Assembly: GCF_965660005.1 (NCBI RefSeq) | Contig: NZ_CBFHYF010000019.1 | Location: 1-31,797, forward strand | Length of the DNA stretch: 31,797 nucleotides | Origin: Porticoccus sp965660005 | GTDB taxonomy: Bacteria > Pseudomonadota > Gammaproteobacteria > Pseudomonadales > Porticoccaceae | Direction of reading: 5' to 3' | Shown here: positions 24,691-31,797 of the stretch, in pieces | How the letters are laid out: every line of letters starts with the position of its first letter | Numbering within the stretch: position 1 is the stretch's first letter | Notes under the pieces: generated by a model | Seen by the model: only the letters and a program-made list of their open reading frames with translations | What the model was told of the DNA's origin: nothing | Database searches by the model: none | Program-made: the position numbers and the translations under genes

Positions 24691-26151
24691 ATGAATCCAA
24701 CACCGTGGCTCGGTCAGTTTCGCCTGATGGCTCTCCTCGCCGGCCCCCTGCTGGGCATACTGGTGTTCATGATAGTTCCAGACCGGACGGTTTCCCTGAA
24801 TGATCAAATGATTGTGTTGGGCACGCCGGGCAGAGCCACTGCAGGTCTGGCCACCTGGATGGCGGTCTGGTGGCTGACGGAAGCCATTTCCATTTACGCC
24901 ACAGCATTATTGCCACTTGCCGTACTACCCTTGGTCGGCGCCAGTGATATCCATCTCACCGCCAAAGCCTATGCCCACCCGATGATTTTCCTGTTTCTGG
25001 GGGGATTCATTCTGGCATTGGCGCTGGAACGGTGGCATCTGCACCACCGCTTTGCCCTGACGGTGCTGCGCCTAGTGGGCACCAAACCCGCTACTCTGGT
25101 CGGTGGTTTCATGTTTGTCTCTGCCACCATGAGCATGTGGATCACCAATACGGCAACCGTGCTGGTGATGTTGCCGATGCTGCTCAGTATTATCCATCTG
25201 CTCGATAAAAATGCGCCCAACCGGGAAAACTTCAGTCTATGCCTGCTGTTGGGTGTGGCCTATGCCGCGTCCATTGGCGGCGTGGGGACCATTGTCGGCA
25301 CTGTGCCGAACATGTTTACGGTCTCTTTTATCCAGAATGAGCTGGGAATCGAAATCAGCTTTACCCGCTGGCTCAGTATAGGCTTGCCCCTGGTGGTGGT
25401 CTTTGTTCCTCTCACCTGGTGGTTGCTGACCCACTGCATATACCCGCCGGGAAAAACGCCTATTGATGGCAAATTCCTCCATGAGCCAACCGAACCATGG
25501 ACGCTTGGTGCCAAACTAACCCTGGTAATTTTTCTGCTCACAGCCCTGGGGTGGATTGCCCAACCACTGCTGACAGGATTGCCTTGGCTCGGTGGACTGA
25601 GCGATACCGGTGTGGCCATTCTCGCCACCTTGCTACTGTTCACCATTCCCGTAAGCCTCAGGAAACGCCAATTCCTGATGGACTGGGATACAGCAACGCG
25701 GGTGCCCTGGGGTGTGCTGCTGCTGTTCGGTGGTGGCCTGGCTCTGGCTGGTGCCATCAGTAGCACGGGCGTCGGGGAACTGCTGGCACTACAGCTGGCA
25801 GGTGTAGAGGATTTTCCGCCACTGGTGATGACGCTACTGGTGGTGATTCTGGTTATTTTTTTGACCGAGCTGACCAGTAATACGGCCACCACCACTACAC
25901 TGGTACCGATCTTTTCGGCCATGGCGATCGGGTTGGGCATCGACCCGTTGACCACCATTATCCCGGCCACCATTGCTGCCAGTTTTGCCTTCATGCTGCC
26001 TGTGGCCACGCCGCCAAATGCCATTGTCTTCAGTGCTGATATTATCCGTATTCCTCAAATGGCCAGAGCCGGTTTCTGGCTCAATATCTCCGGGGCGCTG
26101 GTCATCACACTGGTCCTGCACCTGACTTTGAAAACGGGTCTGACAGGCTAG
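24691..26151 (+). CDS. DASS/SLC13-family sodium:anion symporter
   Basis: Inner-membrane secondary transporter of 486 residues with about 11-12 hydrophobic helices, for importing di- or tricarboxylates or related anions with sodium. The two hairpin motifs that form the sodium and substrate sites are present. The second is a standard SNT (S396-N397-T398); the first is T152-N153-T154 in MWITNTATV, with Thr in place of the usual Ser. Both lie close to their positions in VcINDY (150-152 and 377-379). The substrate cannot be read from the sequence. No clear ribosome site precedes the ATG at 24691. Its neighbour, a ThDP enzyme, is the best clue to what it carries. Confidence 0.9.
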   Translation: MNPTPWLGQFRLMALLAGPLLGILVFMIVPDRTVSLNDQMIVLGTPGRATAGLATWMAVWWLTEAISIYATALLPLAVLPLVGASDIHLTAKAYAHPMIFLFLGGFILALALERWHLHHRFALTVLRLVGTKPATLVGGFMFVSATMSMWITNTATVLVMLPMLLSIIHLLDKNAPNRENFSLCLLLGVAYAASIGGVGTIVGTVPNMFTVSFIQNELGIEISFTRWLSIGLPLVVVFVPLTWWLLTHCIYPPGKTPIDGKFLHEPTEPWTLGAKLTLVIFLLTALGWIAQPLLTGLPWLGGLSDTGVAILATLLLFTIPVSLRKRQFLMDWDTATRVPWGVLLLFGGGLALAGAISSTGVGELLALQLAGVEDFPPLVMTLLVVILVIFLTELTSNTATTTTLVPIFSAMAIGLGIDPLTTIIPATIAASFAFMLPVATPPNAIVFSADIIRIPQMARAGFWLNISGALVITLVLHLTLKTGLTG

Positions 26152-26183
26152 GAACCAGCCTTCACCTGTAACCGGGAGTTCCA

Positions 26184-26633
26184 ATGCATATCTGGGTCGA
26201 TGCCGATGCCTGCCCCAACCCCATCAAGGAAATTCTGTTTCGCGCAGCGCAGCGCTGCCAGATTCCACTGACACTGGTTGCCAATCATCTGGTAAAAATT
26301 CCTGCTTCACCGCTGATCAAGGCCCGACAGGTGGAGAGCGGATTTGATGTGGCTGACAACTATATCGCTCAACAGGTGATCGCGGGTGATATTGTCGTTA
26401 CTGGCGATATCCCACTGGCTGCGGAAGCTGTTGAGAAAGGCGCACAGGTGATCGGCCACAGAGGGGAACACTTTACCCCGGCCAATATCCGCCAGCGACT
26501 GGCCATGCCCAACCTAATGGAGGAATTACGCAATACCGGAGATCTAAAAGGTGGTTCCGGCAGCCTCGGTCATACCGAACGCCAGCAGTTTGCCAATGTG
26601 CTGGACAGGCTGCTCGAAGTGAGACCGAAATAG
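26184..26633 (+). CDS. YaiI/YqxD family protein (UPF0178)
   Basis: Cytosolic protein of 149 residues with a PIN/NYN-like nuclease fold. The N-terminal strand carries clustered acidic residues D6 and D8 in WVDADACPNPIKE, and VVTGDIPLA supplies further acidic positions, a pattern typical of metal-dependent nucleases. RGEHFTPANI and the C-terminal region around GHTERQQFANVLDRLL are family signatures. Activity has not been established for the family to my knowledge. It starts 33 bases after the DASS gene and could be read through from it. Confidence 0.87.
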   Translation: MHIWVDADACPNPIKEILFRAAQRCQIPLTLVANHLVKIPASPLIKARQVESGFDVADNYIAQQVIAGDIVVTGDIPLAAEAVEKGAQVIGHRGEHFTPANIRQRLAMPNLMEELRNTGDLKGGSGSLGHTERQQFANVLDRLLEVRPK

Positions 26634-26664
26634 CTTCCGACACCTGTTCTGGATGGGAAAATTC

Positions 26665-26693
26665 TTTATCCCTCATAGCGATACGCGTATACT
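26665..26693 (+). promoter_or_regulatory. Candidate sigma70 promoter for deaD
   Basis: TATACT (26688-26693) matches five of six -10 bases, with a weak TTTATC (26665-26670) 17 bases upstream. It would start a leader of about 35-40 bases. The very long cold-shock leader known for E. coli deaD does not fit in this 104-base gap unless transcription starts inside the preceding gene. Confidence 0.35.
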
Positions 26694-26737
26694 TGCGCCC
26701 CTATTTTCATCCGGCCTACGGCCATACAGGCGTATTT

Positions 26738-28564
26738 ATGTCTTCCCCCGATTTTGTATCGCTGGGCATCTCCAAACCAGTGCTTCAGGCTGTTCAGGAA
26801 CTCGGTTACGAGCAGCCCTCTCCCATTCAGGCCCAAAGTATTCCGATATTGCTGGAAGGTGCCAACCTGCTCGGTATCGCACAAACCGGCACCGGTAAAA
26901 CCGCCGCCTTTGCCCTGCCGCTACTGAGTCGCCTGGATAGCAGCCAGTCGGCTCCGCAAATTCTGGTGCTGGCGCCTACCCGTGAACTGGCCATTCAGGT
27001 TGCCGAGGCTTTCCAGACTTATGCCCGTCATCTGAAGAGCTTCCACGTCCTGCCTATATACGGTGGCCAGGACATGCGCGGACAATTGCGAGGCCTGCAG
27101 CGTGGCGTGCAGGTCATTGTCGGCACACCGGGCCGCATACTCGACCACCTGCGCCGCCGCAGTCTGGATCTGAGCAAGCTCCGCGCTCTGGTACTGGACG
27201 AAGCCGATGAAATGCTGCGCATGGGCTTTATCGATGATGTGGAGACCATCCTTGCGGAAACTCCTTCCAGCTGTCAGCGCGCGCTGTTTTCAGCCACCAT
27301 GCCCCCGGCTATTCGCCGTGTGGTGAAGAAATACCTCGGCGATGCCAGGGAAGTCAGTATCGCCGCCAAAACCCGTACCGTGGAGCGGATCAGCCAACGC
27401 TATCTGATGGTACAGGGCCGCCATAAACTGGATGCCCTCACCCGGATTCTGGAAGTGGAAGAATTTGATGGCATGCTGATTTTTGTGCGCACCAAATCCA
27501 CCACGGTTGAGCTGGCCGAAAAACTGGAAGCGAGGGGCTTTTCCGCCGCCGCCCTGAACGGTGATTTGAGTCAGGCCCTGCGTGAGCGCACCGTCAACCG
27601 CCTGAAGAAAGGTGATGTGGATATCGTGGTTGCCACTGATGTGGCGGCACGCGGGCTGGACGTTGATCGCATCAGTCACGTGGTGAACTACGACATCCCC
27701 TATGACAACGAATCCTATGTGCACCGGATTGGTCGCACTGGTCGTGCGGGTCGCGAGGGTTCTGCGATACTGTTTGTCGCACCCAAAGAACGGCATTTGT
27801 TGCGCGCCATTGAAAAGTCAACGGGCCAGCAGGTAACTTCGATGGAATTGCCCACCGGCGAAGAGGTTAGCACCCAACGGGTTCAGCAGTTCCAGGAACA
27901 GATTCTGCGCAATCTCGACACTCAGGATCTCGACCGTTTTCGTGAGTTGCTGGAAAGGCTGGCGCACGACCGTGAACTGTCCATATCCGACATCGCTGCG
28001 GCAATGGCATGGCAGTTACAACAGGATCGCCCGCTCTTCCCTAAGCTGGCGTCAATCGAAGTGGCCAGTCACGAAAAGTCCATCGGTCGGGACAGAAAAC
28101 CCGCCGATGCTGCAGCTCGTGACCGCGCGCCGAAACGTAAGGAAAAACCCGCCGACAAACGCAAGCAACGCGACGAGTTCGGTGAGTTTGAGATGACCAC
28201 ATACCGCATGGAAGTGGGCAAGAACCACGGCGTAACACCCGGTGATATCGTCGGCGCCATTGCCAACGAAGCAGACATTGAAAGCCGCTATATCGGACAG
28301 ATCAAGCTGTATGACGATCACAGTACGGTTGACCTGCCCGAAGGCATGCCACCTGAATTGCTCAATCATCTGAAGAACAAGGTCAGGGTTTGCCAACAAC
28401 CGATGAAACTGAGCCCACTGGGTGATGAAACCGGTCGCAGACCCTCCTCGACGAAAGGCAAGCTGTCATTGAAGGCAAGGCCGGGCGGCAAACAGTGCGG
28501 TGATACACGAACCAAAAAACCGGAAGCACGTCCAAAAAGAAGTGGCCCACGAGTCAAAAAGTGA
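26738..28564 (+). CDS. deaD: ATP-dependent RNA helicase DeaD/CsdA
   Basis: Cytosolic DEAD-box helicase that remodels structured RNA, with known roles in ribosome assembly, mRNA decay and cold adaptation. It has 608 residues from the ATG at 26738, where the conserved FVSLGISKPVLQAV start and a CAGG site seven bases upstream agree; the frame's earlier TTG is not needed. Q motif near residues 23-34, Walker A AQTGTGKT ending at residue 55, DEAD at residues 154-157, SAT, then the C-terminal RecA domain with HRIGRTGRAGR. A DbpA-type RNA-binding domain occupies about residues 486-565. A Lys/Arg-rich tail follows. Size and layout match E. coli DeaD (629 residues). Confidence 0.96.
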   Translation: MSSPDFVSLGISKPVLQAVQELGYEQPSPIQAQSIPILLEGANLLGIAQTGTGKTAAFALPLLSRLDSSQSAPQILVLAPTRELAIQVAEAFQTYARHLKSFHVLPIYGGQDMRGQLRGLQRGVQVIVGTPGRILDHLRRRSLDLSKLRALVLDEADEMLRMGFIDDVETILAETPSSCQRALFSATMPPAIRRVVKKYLGDAREVSIAAKTRTVERISQRYLMVQGRHKLDALTRILEVEEFDGMLIFVRTKSTTVELAEKLEARGFSAAALNGDLSQALRERTVNRLKKGDVDIVVATDVAARGLDVDRISHVVNYDIPYDNESYVHRIGRTGRAGREGSAILFVAPKERHLLRAIEKSTGQQVTSMELPTGEEVSTQRVQQFQEQILRNLDTQDLDRFRELLERLAHDRELSISDIAAAMAWQLQQDRPLFPKLASIEVASHEKSIGRDRKPADAAARDRAPKRKEKPADKRKQRDEFGEFEMTTYRMEVGKNHGVTPGDIVGAIANEADIESRYIGQIKLYDDHSTVDLPEGMPPELLNHLKNKVRVCQQPMKLSPLGDETGRRPSSTKGKLSLKARPGGKQCGDTRTKKPEARPKRSGPRVKK

Positions 28565-28594
28565 GTTGCCTCGCCCCCGAAAAACGGGCTGCTT

Positions 28595-28624
28595 AAAAAA
28601 CCGGGCTAACAAGCCCGGTTTTTT
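28595..28624. terminator. Bidirectional intrinsic terminator downstream of deaD
   Basis: AAAAAACCGGGCT (28595-28607) and AGCCCGGTTTTTT (28612-28624) are perfectly complementary over 13 bases with a four-base AACA loop. It has a GC-rich core with six T downstream on each strand. It therefore serves deaD on the plus strand and the DUF4864 gene (and any aceF read-through) on the minus strand. Confidence 0.93.
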
Positions 28625-28690
28625 GTTTGCTGGAAAGAGAACCCGAGTGTCACATGCGAATCCCCAGTCAACCACAGCGACCCTGTGGAA

Positions 28691-29146
28691 TCAGGCAGAC
28701 ACCCCATCATAGGGATACATCACGACATTGGTTACTTTCCAGGTCTTGTCGTCCTGCTGGCGAAGGGTATAAATGACCTGCCATAGTTGGCGGTTGAGAT
28801 CAGTGACAATCAACTCCTGGTAAACACGGCCTTCCGACTGGGTGTTTCTTCCAAACAGGTACGATGCAGGCCGGTAGAGCGGCATGTATTGGCTGCGCAC
28901 CATATCGATAAACACCTGAACAGAGGGAAATACCTGCCTGACATTGGGCGCAGCAAAGGAATAGGCGGCACTGTAATCATCGGTTTTAAAGGCCGATATC
29001 TGACCGACAATAACCTGTTGCACTGCCTGCTGATCCGGCTCACTCAACAGGTTTTCCCTGGCCATGGCGGCCGAGGAAAGGAACAAAGCCGCAAGGATCG
29101 CGATAACTGAATTGCAGAAAATCAGGTGGGAGCGTCGAATTACCAT
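28691..29146 (-). CDS. DUF4864 family exported protein
   Basis: Small secreted protein of unknown function, 151 residues from the ATG at 29146. The frame extends to a GTG at 29200, but the ATG places a basic start and hydrophobic core (about residues 6-29) directly at the N-terminus, ending near AAMA-RENLL as a signal peptide. The mature part resembles a cystatin/NTF2-like alpha-beta fold: QQVIVGQISAF...DYSAAYSFAAPNVR followed by strands ending in W(K)VTNVVMYP. It lies 133 bases downstream of aceF on the same strand and ends before the shared terminator. That gap holds no gene or clear terminator. Confidence 0.75.
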   Translation of the reverse strand: MVIRRSHLIFCNSVIAILAALFLSSAAMARENLLSEPDQQAVQQVIVGQISAFKTDDYSAAYSFAAPNVRQVFPSVQVFIDMVRSQYMPLYRPASYLFGRNTQSEGRVYQELIVTDLNRQLWQVIYTLRQQDDKTWKVTNVVMYPYDGVSA

Positions 29147-29279
29147 GGCGGGTTCTCTGGTCGCTTGAATGGGCCAAACACAGTGTGACAGCAGCAGCAC
29201 AAAAAGTTAGAGCCCGGCATGGCCGATCAGTTCCAAATCCAACCCTGTCCGGGGTACAGAAAGAAAAGCTCCGACGGAT

Positions 29280-31073
29280 TTAAAGCAGCAACCGACGAAT
29301 ATCGGCAATCACATCAACCAGACAGGTCAGAAAACGACCACAATCGGCACCATTCACAATCCGGTGGTCATAGGAAACACTCAGCGGCAACATCAACCTG
29401 GGCTTGAACTCTGCGCCATCCCAGACCGGCTTGATCTGCGACCGGGAAACACCAAGAATCGCCGCTTCGGGCGCATTCACAATCGGGGTGAAGCCATTGC
29501 CACCAATGGCACCCAAACTGGAAATCGTGAAACAGCCCCCTTGCATCTCGGCAGCCGAAAGCTTGCCATCTCGAGCTCTGGCTGCCATTTCATTGATTTC
29601 ATCGGTAAGTTGCCAGAGTCCTTTGCGATCCACGTCGCGAATTACCGGAACGACCAACCCCCTGGGAGTATCGACCGCCATGCCGATATGAATATATTTT
29701 TTCTCGACAAAGTGCTCGCCATCACTGGCAAGAGAGCGATTGAAGGAGGGGTTGACCGCCAGAGCATGACCACAGGCCTTGAACAGAAACGGCAGCACGG
29801 TAAGCCGGGAAGCTTTTTTCTCGGCCTCTGCCTTGAGTGAATGACGAAAAGCTTCAAGCTCCGTAATATCGGCTTCATCAAATTGGGTAACGTGAGGCAC
29901 ATTGAGCCAACAGCGCTGCATATTTGCAGCCGTCAGCTTGTGAATTTTTTGCAATGGGACCCGCTCAACCTTACCAAATCTGGCAAAATCCACCGAGGGT
30001 ATGGGTGGAATCCCTGGGTTTGTTGCACCAGAGACAGCAGCACTTTCTGACCTTGCCACCGCTTTTTTGACATAATCGTGCAGGTCCTCCTTGAGAATGC
30101 GTCCACGTGGCCCGGAGCCTGTAACCTTCTGCAAGTCGACACCCAATTCTCGAGCCAATGCCCGCGAAGCTGGGCCGGCATAGACCTCGGCGGCGGCATC
30201 GCCTGTTTTCGATGCCGCAACCGGTTGATCAGACTCTTCTTCACTAGCCACAGGCTCTTCTGCCACTTCCGGTTTTGTACCGGAAGCAATATCGGTTTCA
30301 GAGGATGCCTTGCCACCTGATTCAGATTCGAGATCAGCCTTTTCCGCAGGATTGGATACTCTGTCCTCGCCTGGCTTTTCATCACGCTTTGCTGGGGTAT
30401 CGCTGACGCCGGGTTGATCGGAAGCCGACATTTTTTTCATGCGAGCGATTGTATCGCCAGTGGCAATCCGGTCACCTACACGGGCCATTACCCGGATCAG
30501 CTCCCCGGCAAAAGGAGCCGGTAATTCCATACTGGCCTTGTCCGTTTCCACCACCAGAATGCCATCGCCTTCGGCGAGCTGATCTCCTGCTGAAACCATA
30601 ATTTCAATGACTTCAACCTCATCGGCACCGCCGATATCCGGCACCAGAACATCCTCTTCAGCGGCTGGGCTTCCAGCCGCGGAGAACTCAGTCTGTTTGT
30701 CAGGCACTTCCTCGACAGTTTCAGATCCAGAATTCTCTTCTGCACGGGCAGAAGTATCATCCTTTTCCTCTGACTGTGCAGCATCGCTCTGTTTTTCCGA
30801 AGAGGCTGGCTGCTCCTCTGTATCCGCATCACCCGCTGTTATCTCGATTTCGAGGATGGGTGATCCTTCACTCACCCTGTCCCCCTCCTTGACCAACAGC
30901 TTTTTAACAAGGCCAGCCTGAGGACTCGGTACATCCATGGTGGCTTTATCGGATTCCAGCACAATAAGGGATTGTTCCAGCGCCACGGTATCGCCCGCCG
31001 CAACACAGAGCTCGATGACATCAACCGTATCAGCGCCACCGAGGTCAGGGACCAGAATAGTTTCAGAAGTCAC
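29280..31073 (-). CDS. aceF: Pyruvate dehydrogenase E2, dihydrolipoyllysine acetyltransferase
   Basis: Core of the pyruvate dehydrogenase complex: accepts the acetyl group on lipoyl arms and passes it to CoA. It has 597 residues from a GTG start 15 bases after the aceE stop. Two lipoyl domains have lipoylated lysines K43 (ESDKATM) and K179 (ETDKASM). The peripheral-subunit-binding domain is at about 298-336. The catalytic domain runs from about 365 to the end, with the active-site DHRIVNG (H570); Asn after the histidine motif also occurs in other bacterial E2s. The two long linkers (about 81-140 and 216-296) are strikingly acidic and Ser-rich rather than the usual Ala/Pro-rich: I count 19 Asp/Glu and 4 Lys/Arg in residues 81-140. 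Confidence 0.97.
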   Translation of the reverse strand: MTSETILVPDLGGADTVDVIELCVAAGDTVALEQSLIVLESDKATMDVPSPQAGLVKKLLVKEGDRVSEGSPILEIEITAGDADTEEQPASSEKQSDAAQSEEKDDTSARAEENSGSETVEEVPDKQTEFSAAGSPAAEEDVLVPDIGGADEVEVIEIMVSAGDQLAEGDGILVVETDKASMELPAPFAGELIRVMARVGDRIATGDTIARMKKMSASDQPGVSDTPAKRDEKPGEDRVSNPAEKADLESESGGKASSETDIASGTKPEVAEEPVASEEESDQPVAASKTGDAAAEVYAGPASRALARELGVDLQKVTGSGPRGRILKEDLHDYVKKAVARSESAAVSGATNPGIPPIPSVDFARFGKVERVPLQKIHKLTAANMQRCWLNVPHVTQFDEADITELEAFRHSLKAEAEKKASRLTVLPFLFKACGHALAVNPSFNRSLASDGEHFVEKKYIHIGMAVDTPRGLVVPVIRDVDRKGLWQLTDEINEMAARARDGKLSAAEMQGGCFTISSLGAIGGNGFTPIVNAPEAAILGVSRSQIKPVWDGAEFKPRLMLPLSVSYDHRIVNGADCGRFLTCLVDVIADIRRLLL

Positions 31074-31088
31074 AGTTTATTCTCGTTT

Positions 31089-31797
31089 TCAACAGCACAA
31101 TGGGTTGGCTTTATCCGGATCAAGACCAAACTCTTTAATGGCCTTGGCAACCAGAGATTTATCAATTTTTCCTTCATCAGCCAGCGCCCCCAGTGCCGCC
31201 ACCGCAATAAAATAGCGATCCACCTCGAAGAAATGACGCAGTTTTTCACGGCTGTCGCTGCGCCCGAAACCATCCGTGCCCAACACATGATAATTGGCGG
31301 GAATAAAAGCGCGGAGCTGTTCGGTATAGGTTTTGACATAGTCCGTGGCCACCACCACCGGGCCTTTCCTGCCCTGCAATTGGGCAGTGATGTATGCTAC
31401 CTGCGGTTCACTCTCGGGATGCATCCGGTTCCAGCGCTGTACCGCCTGGCCGTCACGAGCCAGTTGATTAACGCTGGTCAGGCTCCAGATATCAGCTGCC
31501 ACTTTGAACTTGTCCCTGAGGATCACCGCTGCCGCCCGGACTTCATTAAGGATAGCCCCGGCGCCCATCAACTGAACTTTCAGCTTGGTATTCTTTTCGG
31601 CTTCCAGCAGGTAGATACCCTTAACAATACCTTCTTCAACACCTTTTGGCATGGCGGGCTGTGCATAATTTTCGTTCATGGTGGTGATGTAGTAGAAGCA
31701 ATTTTCACGCGCCTGAAACATCGCCCGCAAACCCTCCTGAATAATTACCACCAGCTCATAACCATAGGCAGGGTCATAAGTGCGGCAGTTAGGTACA
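31089..31797 (-). CDS. aceE: Pyruvate dehydrogenase E1 component, C-terminal part
   Basis: Homodimeric E1 of the pyruvate dehydrogenase complex: ThDP-dependent decarboxylation of pyruvate and acetylation of the E2 lipoyl groups. Only the last ~235 residues are in the window; the start lies beyond the right edge. The segment matches E. coli AceE closely. It begins at PNCRTYDPAYGYE, includes FYYITTMNENY, EEGIVKGIY and LARDGQ, and has the near-invariant VLGTDGFGRSDSRE. It ends in NPLCC, with two terminal cysteines. aceF follows 15 bases later, the standard aceEF order. lpd and any regulator are not visible. Confidence 0.97.
   Translation of the reverse strand, partial: VPNCRTYDPAYGYELVVIIQEGLRAMFQARENCFYYITTMNENYAQPAMPKGVEEGIVKGIYLLEAEKNTKLKVQLMGAGAILNEVRAAAVILRDKFKVAADIWSLTSVNQLARDGQAVQRWNRMHPESEPQVAYITAQLQGRKGPVVVATDYVKTYTEQLRAFIPANYHVLGTDGFGRSDSREKLRHFFEVDRYFIAVAALGALADEGKIDKSLVAKAIKEFGLDPDKANPLCC

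Noticed and set aside
29346..29372. DHRIVNG instead of DHRxxDG in AceF as a damaged active site
   Set aside because: Asn at this position occurs in other functional bacterial E2 proteins such as that of Azotobacter; the catalytic histidine is present.
1..31797. tRNA genes, CRISPR arrays, transposases or phage genes
   Set aside because: None seen on reading both strands; nearly all the sequence is accounted for by recognised chromosomal genes.

Overview
The window is about 31.8 kb of ordinary, tightly packed gammaproteobacterial chromosome, moderately GC-rich and coding on both strands. Gene content and order resemble the Pseudomonas/Cellvibrio-type lineages. Two conserved blocks support this: arsC-wrbA-DUF2069 beside hda-DUF2066-purM-purN-DUF3108, and dcd-mrp-metG-rsxABCDGE. 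No rRNA, tRNA, CRISPR array, complete insertion sequence or prophage was seen. The acidic linkers of AceF suggest a marine or salt-exposed relative, but that is inference.

Left part (1-10.85 kb). An overlapping minus-strand run arsC > wrbA > DUF2069 > sppA reads off the left edge, where the last ~83 bases turn sharply AT-rich and SppA loses its family C-terminus. A thioredoxin-like lipoprotein gene diverges from arsC. Next come DUF2066-hda on the minus strand (Hda switches off the initiator DnaA together with the DNA clamp) and purM-purN on the plus strand (purine synthesis). A secreted DUF3108 protein, a two-domain CDGSH iron-sulfur protein, a membrane-anchored DUF3014 protein and a PAS-PAS-GGDEF signalling protein follow.

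Middle (10.85-22.8 kb). An Ais-like envelope histidine phosphatase and the manganese exporter MntP lie on the minus strand. sirB2 diverges from mntP. dcd and mrp (minus) sit back to back with metG (plus). The complete six-gene rsx/rnf electron-transport operon then runs as one overlapping unit. Its RsxC carries about four ~80-91-residue helical repeats after the second iron-sulfur motif.

Right part (22.8-31.8 kb). Where nth commonly follows rsxE in relatives there is instead a thiamine-diphosphate enzyme next to a DASS-family sodium/anion symporter, an uncharacterised pair. Then come a YaiI-family gene, the RNA helicase deaD with a textbook bidirectional terminator, a small exported DUF4864 protein, and pyruvate dehydrogenase aceF with the 3' end of aceE, which runs off the right edge.

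Nothing here is a convincing wholly new system. The most follow-up-worthy points are the ThDP enzyme/DASS pair, the RsxC repeat tail, the GGDEF protein with an unrecognised tail, and the acidic AceF linkers.
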